Shown: in pieces, positions 57,641-64,000 of the stretch | Layout of the letters: the number at the start of each line of letters is the position of its first letter | Numbering within the stretch: position 1 is the first letter of the stretch | Source of the DNA: Clytia hemisphaerica | Taxonomy: Eukaryota > Cnidaria > Hydrozoa > Leptothecata > Clytiidae | Length of the DNA stretch: 64,000 nucleotides | Direction: 5' to 3' | Assembly (NCBI GenBank): GCA_902728285.1 | Contig: CACVBU010000910.1 | Location: 1,058,157 to 1,122,156 of the forward strand | Position numbers and translations under genes: made by a program | Notes under the pieces: generated by a model | The model's database searches: none | The model's input: only the letters and a program-made list of their open reading frames with translations | What the model was told of the DNA's origin: nothing

Positions 57641-57793
57641 TCCATATAGTACGTACGCAAAAATTTTCCAAAAATTTGATACCGCTTCCCCCCTTGTACG
57701 CAGAGAACAATAGAAATTATGTCTTTTCAAACAATAGATGTACGCTTTTGCTAAAACCCCCTTTTCTCCTTCACTGCGTATGTACTATATGGA
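57641..57793. mobile_element. Short MITE, copy B
   Basis: Same inverted ends and interior as copy A at 1075-1227, with scattered substitutions. It lies in the second intron of the YqaJ gene. Confidence 0.8.
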
Positions 57794-58867
57794 TGGCCCC
57801 GTACTTTGCTGTGAAGGAAAAAGAACGGAATGAATTTTTTATCAAAATATACATAGTCACATGATGAATCTGCAAAATCTGCAAAAACTGTCTGCAAAAT
57901 ATTTCTTATTACTTTTTGTTTCTATCTATCAGCAAAAAGGTCATTGAAACTAATTCCAATATAAAATTTTCAAAAGTTACATTTTCTCAAGATCGCAGCA
58001 CCACTGCGGCTTGGGTTGCAGTTTTTTGCAAATTTTCATTCTGTTTTTGCTTATTCTCCGCCTTAAATTGAGCTAGCAAGCTAAAGTTTTGTACACAACT
58101 TCAGAATAACATAAAGAATAAGAAAACGTATAATGAGGACACTTTAGATACATTTACCTTTGAAAATATGGCTGTAGTGACCCAAAATGGTCAAAATGGC
58201 TTATCGGCCCCACCCCACCAGACGCCATCTTGAAATAGCCTCCTTTTTGGAAAAACAATTATTGAATTATGATTTACATCTGAAAGTGAGTCACTGTGCA
58301 AAAGTTCAGCCCACTACTCTAAGTAATTCTGTTTTTATTGCCATTTGAACATTTTAGACTTTTGCGTTATTTTGGTTGCCACTGACCAGCAGTCCGAGAA
58401 ATTTAAAAAATTTTGCCATGGTCAAACAGTGTTTTGGAATAGGCAAAAATCAGCAAGGGGAATCCCAAAAGAAAAGAGGAAAGTAAATGCCTTGAAGAAA
58501 ATTTTCAATTTTTCTGGCAGTTTATAAAAGATAACATTTTTTTTATTTTACCATTTGCAATTAAAGTATCAATTAATGGCATTTTATTGAAATTAAATGT
58601 GTGCAGATTTTATAATTTAATTTTATTAGCACAAATTCTCTAATAAATGAACTTTCTAAAATAATTTTTTTGTTAAATGTTGTTTCTCGAGGTCTAAAAT
58701 ACCATTCACACTTATTAATACAATTAGTAAAAGGAACAAGAAATAAGGGATGAGAAAAAGAAAATTGAGACAAATGATGATTTGATTGTTTTCTTTCAAT
58801 ATTGAATATCTTCTTTCTTGAATGTGCTGTCTTCAGTTGAAGTAAAACCTGAAAAAAGGAAAACTGA

Positions 58868-59015
58868 ATCATTTTGTCACAAAAAATGCTTTCTAGGTAG
58901 GACAATCATTTTATCACAAAAAATGGTGTCTAAATAGGGCAATCATTTTGTCAAAAAAATGGTGTCTAGGTAGGGCAATCATTTTGTCACAAAAAAGTGG
59001 TGTCTAGGTAGGACA
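58868..59015. repeat. Short tandem array, ~47-bp unit
   Basis: ATCATTTTGTCACAAAAAATG then TCTAGGTAGG(A/G)CA occurs about three to four times in a row with small changes. It is in the second intron of the YqaJ gene and non-coding. Confidence 0.8.
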
Positions 59016-60749
59016 AAAACAAGATAGAAAAACTCAATGGTGTCAAACCTATTAGAAACTAAATTTCTAAGAGCAAAGTTATTCCAATTCGACTCTGAAC
59101 TAATTTTAAGATGTTGAGGAGTCTTTCCAAAAATTTGAGAAACTTTTCTAATATAAAATTTTCAAATGTACCTCTGCAAATTTTTCTATTGTCTAGTATG
59201 TAGAAAAACCAGTTCTATTTTGTCATATAAGACTAGGTTTTTAAAAGTCCTCATGAAACATGTACAGGAATTTTCATTTTGATGATAAGAAAATCTCATC
59301 TTCATAGTAAACAAATTAGATAAACACTACACATTCAAAAGATTACAATACATAAGAAATATTGAAAATAAATTGACTAGGACAAACTACAAGGAATTCC
59401 TTTGGAGACAATTTTAATTTTTGGATTTTTTGTTTATTTTTAAGGAAGTTGTAATCATGTCGCTGGGATGCTGTTCAGAATCGAGATCGCTAATTTGATA
59501 GGTGATACACGAAGAACATGTACGTCGACACTATGTGGATTTGCTGTACCTTCAGACAAGAAAAAAGTGGTTCCTGGGAGTTTATCCTCATTTCTTATCA
59601 AAAATGAAAATTATTCCAAATTGGTAACCTCAGAAACTAACGAACAGGCCAGGTTGAAACTAAAAAGAAAACTTGAATATCTGTCAATGAGTGATAGTGG
59701 TAAAAGGCTTGTTTCAGATCAGAAAAGAATGCAGAAAACATTTTATGAATCAAAGAAAGATATTTCACCAAATAGTTGCTTCATTCAATTGATGGAAGGG
59801 AAAGAACAGCCTTTATCTAGTGATGAGAACTTGACTGAAGCTGACCTTCCTTTGACACTTCTAGAACAAGCATCTGACATTAAAAAGAATCAAGATTTTA
59901 GTGAAGAAGATTATCTTACTTCAATTAAGCTTTCTAAAAGCCAAACAGACTCAATCTATCAATCTACAAAAAGACAGTCACTCAAAGCAAAACCAAAATT
60001 TGGTTGAACATAGGAAAGGCAGAATAACTGCCTCTAAATTCAGGAGAGTTTACACTAGAATGAATACACTGAGTAAAGAAAATCGAACTGAAGACCCTGA
60101 TCCTTTGATTAGTGAAATAATGGGTCAGAATAATTCACACCCATCCGCTGCAATGCGATTTGGTTTGGACGCTGAATCTCATGGAATCAGACGTTATAAA
60201 CAAATAATGCGTCTAAAACACAGGGGTATAAAGTTCAACGATCCTGGAATGACAGTATCTGATTCAGACCCATTTATTAGTTGCACTCCTGATTTAGAAG
60301 TTAATTGCCCTTGCTGTGGGGCTGGATTGTGTGAAATCAAATGTCCTCCAAGTGTACCTATAAATCGAGCTCCTTCAGTAAAAACTTGGTCAAAGCACCT
60401 TGAAAATAGAGACAAAAAAATAAAATTAAAGAAAACTAGTGAATATTTTTTCCAGGTTCAAGGTCAAATGGCTGTAACAAACCGACCCTACAGTGACTTT
60501 TTTGTTTTTGATATTGCAAATCGAAGTTTTCATCTTGAACGCATAAAGTTTGATATGGATTTCTGGCAGGACATGTTGTCGAATTTGACATTGTTCTGGA
60601 AAACTTACATCCTACCACTGTTACTCCTTACAAATGTACCAAGAAACACACAGGACCTTACCACAGATCTTAATAGAGAAGAAAACTCAGAATTACTTGA
60701 TAAATTGTTACAGCAAGAAATTTTAGACATTGAAGTAATATCTTGAATA

Positions 60750-61150
60750 TATACATAAAAATTTCAACAATATTTTAAGGACTAGTGTGTCCTGAATGAA
60801 ACAGTCAATATTCTACTCAAAAGTTAATAAGCAGAAAGATGAGATATGAGGATTCTTACATAGTAGAATACTGACCGCTTTATTGGGGACACACACAATG
60901 TACATTGAAGGCCAAACTAATTTTTCAAATCATGCTTAATAACTCCATTGCAAATACATTAGAAATATTTTCGGCTTGTAAGTGCCTTAATAATGATAGG
61001 AGAAATAAACATGATGAAATTAGGTAGACCTAATATACAAAATGTAAATATAAGTTACAAGTGTTTTAAGATACATTGTAATTTTTGTATAAAGTTGGGT
61101 AAATAGATAAAAGATTATGTTATGTTATGTAAAGAAAGTATTTTGAACAA
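60750..61150. other. Intergenic space between convergent genes
   Basis: AT-rich spacer between the stop of the YqaJ gene (60746) and the stop of the transposase gene (61157). It presumably holds both 3' ends and polyadenylation signals. No further feature is seen. Confidence 0.5.
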
Positions 61151-61156
61151 CAACAT

Positions 61157-62921
61157 TTATTTCATTATTGGTTCTCGAAAATTCGAAATAGCTGAACAAA
61201 CAATCATGATGTCATTTAAGTGTCTAAGGAGACTAATTGGAACCTCTTGAGCCAAAATTTGAAATGTTTTTATTCTTCTTATGACTTGTTCCACAAGAAT
61301 TCTAGTTTTTGCAATTTCACTTGTTAACTTTACCTCCTCAGGTGTCATTAGGGAAGTACCTCTTTTCCCAGGAGGAACAATCAAATGGATACTTTTATCA
61401 GCACACTCTTGTGCAATATTACTGAAGCCTTTGTCTGTCATCAGACTGCAATGTGGCGGAAGGGTATCTAGAAAATTGGTACTATTCACAATAGCTTTGT
61501 CAGATATTGCCCCAGTATATGGCTCTGAAACAAAACTGCTCGATGAATTTGGCAGAACACTAATCAAATATTTAAGTGTGTTGTGGTGTTTGTATTCACT
61601 CCATGTAGCTCTTTGAAGTTCTAGACTTTTTGGGGTCTCGATAAAAACTTCTGTGCAATCAATGATACCGTTTAGCCGTGGAAATTTTCTGAAACGTTTT
61701 GGAGTTGAGTTCCAAACTTTTTGTTCATCCGAGGGTAAAAAAATCACAGAATTCAATGCAACCGATAAAGCTCTAATCCAGTTTTGGAAAATTTTTGATG
61801 CAGTACTCTTGCTGATACCAAAGCTCACCAAGATCTTCGAAAAACAGGCCAAGACGTAGTTTCATCATTGTCAATAGCAACTCATCTTTTGAATCAAGAA
61901 TCCTTTGCCTACAACATTTTTTCGGAGTTGCACAGTTGTTAACCTTCGATCTTTTGACAGGACTTTTACGGTGAAAACGATTTCGAACCAGCGGTTTAAC
62001 GATATCATGAATGGCATCAAACATTTTCAGCTTAGGAATATTGGTGTACAAAATGCACTTCTTGTCATCTTTCAGTAGTTCTTTGTATACAGGCTTTTTC
62101 ACATCTTTTGACAATTCAACAATGGACTTTTTCTCCCTCATCACAGCAAATATAATTTTTGATTTCATGTTTTTGTTTATCTTTTTAAATATGTTTGGTG
62201 TAGATGGTTTGGAAGGTTTTGATGGTGGATTAGCCTCAATTTCAATAGGCTTATCAACAGTCACATTATCAATATTCATATCTATTTCTTGAGTCGATGA
62301 CAAAGGTGTATTTGAAGGATTTGAAGAGTTCTTTGTTGGATCATCAGAAGTTTTTTTGGGTGGGTACTGAATAGTGAATAACTTTTTAGATGCTGTCTTT
62401 GAGTTACACGAAAGTACGGGGAATGACGGGGGTAACTTTGAGGACGATGATTGTTCTGTTAAATTTGTTGTAATCGATGATGACGGTGCTGGTGGCTGAG
62501 ATTGGTCCTCGAAAGCCTTACGTTTGTGTCCAGATCGACTTGTTGTTGTAGGTGTTGGTGACAAAAGAGACTCTCTCTTCTTTGAATCATAACCAAGATT
62601 TTCAGTAGGCATTGGATGCTCTGGCGTTGGTCGTCCAACTTTGAAGTGTTTTGAACAGATGCGGCTGTTCATAGTTGGTATAAATTTGGAGTGTTTGGTT
62701 TTTCCTTCCCTATTGAGCATAGAAATCCATCTTTGTCTCATGTCTCTATTTTTCAGCTCTGTTGGAAAGGGGAAAAGTTTAAAAAGTGGTTCACATCCAC
62801 ACGACTCATGTAAAATTCCTTCTCCACTGACATCAAAGTGTTTATCACATCGTTTACCTTTCCATTGTGTTAGAGTGTATGAGCCATTGTGACAGCCAAT
62901 AACGTTACAATGATAATCCAT
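61157..62921 (-). pseudogene. THAP-DDE transposase, one frameshift
   Basis: The ATG at 62921 opens a THAP zinc domain. It has CNVIGC, a long loop (CDKHFD, CGCEPLFKLFPFP), RQRWISMLNREGK and the closing CSKHFKVGRPTPEHPMP. A 150-residue Ser/Thr/Pro linker and a basic region (PVKRSKVNNCATPKKCCRQR) follow. Near 61835 the frame shifts (LGLFFEDL is followed by VSFGISKSTASKIFQNWI in the new frame). The DDE_Tnp_4-type catalytic domain is complete: NGIIDCTEVF (Asp), WSEYKHHNTLKYLI, MTDKGF (Asp), and ILVEQVIRRIKTF (Glu). THAP binds the element ends and DDE cuts and joins DNA (family knowledge). An acceptor at 62954 (TCTAG) suggests a non-coding first exon upstream. Confidence 0.8.
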
Positions 62922-63145
62922 TTTGTATGAAATATGTCTTTTTAAACTCTTGAATCTAGAAAAAGAAAGATAAAATTTAAAAGAAAACATAGCTTTCCAC
63001 CAAGAATTAAAACAAAAATATTACATTTCACACAGTGATTTTAGTTGCCGCCCGCCATCTTTTGGTTTGTTTACTTGAGATTTTCGTGCGCGTTACATGG
63101 AATCAAAACAAAGATTTAATTTGAAACCCGTGTATTCTCGTCCAA

Positions 63146-63338
63146 GAGTTATCCCCGTCTTTCTGATTTTTAGAAACTTTTAGCTTGATTAGTAAGTTTC
63201 ATATGAGAGATCTTGAAATTTCTTGAAATTTAAATTAAAATTTTGAATGACTAGTAGTTAATGCAATCATTGGATTTCTGAGCTTTTTAAGAAAATCGAA
63301 ACAGGTTATCCCAAAATTGGGGTAACTCAGACGGGAAT
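63146..63338. mobile_element. Insertion inside the right terminal repeat
   Basis: The left terminal repeat is continuous, whereas the right one is interrupted here by about 190 bases. The inserted piece has GAGTTATCCCCGTC near its left edge and GGGGTAACTC near its right edge as a short inverted pair, so it may be a tiny element itself. Confidence 0.6.
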
Positions 63339-63628
63339 TTTATACACGATACGCATCCCCTATATCATCAATGTTTAGAAAAAGGGGTTACGCGCGCTCC
63401 AGAACGCTTAAGTACGTTCCTCTGCTCTGTTTGCATAGCAAAGACATGTGAGAGTGACAAAAACAAGCCGTAAATGTCACGAATTTAAGTTGCGAAGCGA
63501 CCCAGAACCTCCTCGATTTGCAAGTTGCAAACAAAAAAATTGAATGACAAACAAACGCCGTATATTAAAGTAAGATGAAAACACTAGACACTCTCAGAGG
63601 ATCTTGAATTTAAAGGGTTGTCGCAATA

Positions 63629-64000
63629 CACTCATTTTGTTTTATAAGCATAACGTTTATAAGCATACTGAAGCTCAAATTTCCAGAAAAATTAAGCATA
63701 TGCTAAGCATACCTTGAGGCTCAGCCAAAGAAATTTTTAGAATCATAATTTCCAAAACTCTAGAAAATAACAGAAGAAAGAATCATATTTATCATTAAAC
63801 ATTCGAAAACAATAGAATGACTTCATTTCTCGCTCAAGATTAAAGAGAGGGGAAAATGCGCGAAAAACTCACCCCCCCCCCCTTCATATTTTTTTTACCA
63901 AGCATAGGGTTAAGCATAGTCGAGGCTCAAAATTGAGCTTTACTTAAGCATAGTGAGCTTCAGCCGAAATTTACCGTATGCTTATAAAACAAAATGAGTG
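63629..64000. mobile_element. AAGCAT-rich MITE at the window end
   Basis: The left end CACTCATTTTGTTTTATAAG plus CAT is matched by its complement ending exactly at 64000 (ATGCTTATAAAAC then AAAATGAGTG). The interior repeats TTAAGCATA and GAGGCTCA in both orientations and has a run of ten C near 63872. Related phrases occur at 3800, 4030 and 31480. Any target duplication on the right lies outside the window. Confidence 0.8.

Larger units (their letters stand above)
56437..60746 (+). pseudogene. SAP-SWIM-YqaJ exonuclease protein, one frameshift
   Basis: Exons 56437-56564, 56905-57392 and 59445-60746 join GT-AG in phase. Exon 1 starts MGDLELEKLKIEDFKLYS and, with the start of exon 2, forms a SAP-like helix pair (SLKVFLSVRKKSTTGSFETL, VARAFTAYEEN). 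The exon 2/3 junction builds a SWIM zinc finger, CTCTAGLLG|SCNHVAGMLF, with CxC and CxH ligands. Exon 3 holds a YqaJ-type nuclease: HRKGRITASKFRRV, FGLDAESHG with Glu, PDLEV with Asp, LCEIKCP (ExK) and FFQVQGQMAV, so the catalytic set is present. Near 60000 the frame shifts by one base: the first frame ends KAKPKFG and the next continues NLVEHRKGR. Likely role: DNA end processing during transposition (inference). Confidence 0.8.
56283..63361. mobile_element. ISL2EU-like transposon, two convergent genes
   Basis: The left terminal repeat (56283-56381) starts AGGGAATGCGTATTGTGTAT and continues AGAATACACGGGTTTC, AATTAAATCTTTGTTTTGAT, CCATGTAACGCGCACG and CTCAAGTAAACAAA. The right end carries the same blocks inverted (63055-63145 and 63339-63361), split by an insertion at about 63146-63338. 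AT lies outside both ends (56281-56282 and 63362-63363). Inside are a + strand SAP-SWIM-YqaJ gene and a - strand THAP-DDE transposase gene, facing each other. From memory, ISL2EU/IS4EU elements of the Harbinger-related group have AT duplications and encode an IS5-like transposase plus a YqaJ-containing second protein. Gene content, ends and flanks all agree. Each gene has one frameshift, so it is probably a recently inactivated copy. Confidence 0.85.

Noticed and set aside
62011..62292. 93-codon plus-strand frame rich in Phe
   Set aside because: Antisense of the linker in the THAP-DDE gene.

Overview
This window is nuclear DNA of an animal. It is AT-rich and holds split genes with short GT-AG introns. 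Much of it is DNA transposons, MITEs (short non-autonomous elements with terminal inverted repeats), retroelement fragments and satellite-like arrays. The protein families are SAP-SWIM-YqaJ, THAP-DDE transposase, stand-alone HIRAN proteins, kinases with an HND catalytic loop, BEL/Pao integrase and a tyrosine-recombinase-like protein. From memory they are typical of the accessory genomes of cnidarians and other aquatic invertebrates. A hydrozoan or other cnidarian is my best guess, but the sequence does not prove it.

Layout. At 1.4-7.0 kb lies a two-gene DNA transposon: a decayed integrase-type gene (+) facing an intact three-exon accessory gene (-), with a MITE nested inside. At 7.1-9.2 kb is a TTAA-flanked element. 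A HIRAN gene killed by one stop codon is at 10 kb, and a frameshifted transposase-like gene at 12-13 kb. At 16.7-17.9 kb a coiled-coil ORF overlaps a kinase ORF, followed by a 154-bp tandem array. From 19.9 to 31.3 kb runs one long gene of about 20 exons. It is split by a 5'-truncated LINE, has two GC-AG introns, and carries a tandemly duplicated exon.

From 32 to 37.7 kb I find only repeats: several MITEs, a Helitron-like terminus and an 8-copy satellite. At 37.8-39.3 kb is the 3' end of a BEL/Pao retrotransposon. At 39.6-42.2 kb two halves of a tyrosine-recombinase-like gene lie on opposite strands. A multi-exon gene of unknown function (43.3-45.6 kb) hosts a mariner-type MITE. A retroelement RT fragment follows. 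At 47.9-55.0 kb come a possible divergent MADS-box protein (-), a HIRAN gene (-), a SET-domain exon, unrecognised exons and a second HND kinase (+).

The clearest system is at 56.28-63.36 kb: a nearly complete, roughly 7.1-kb ISL2EU-like transposon. It has about 100-bp terminal inverted repeats, AT dinucleotide flanks and two convergent genes. One is a SAP-SWIM-YqaJ exonuclease protein, the other a THAP-DDE transposase. Each is damaged by a single frameshift, and one inverted repeat is broken by a small insertion. The other pattern worth testing is that a HIRAN gene (-) followed by an HND kinase (+) occurs twice in the same relative orientation, at 10-18 kb and 49.6-55 kb. This hints at a larger mobile or duplicated module.
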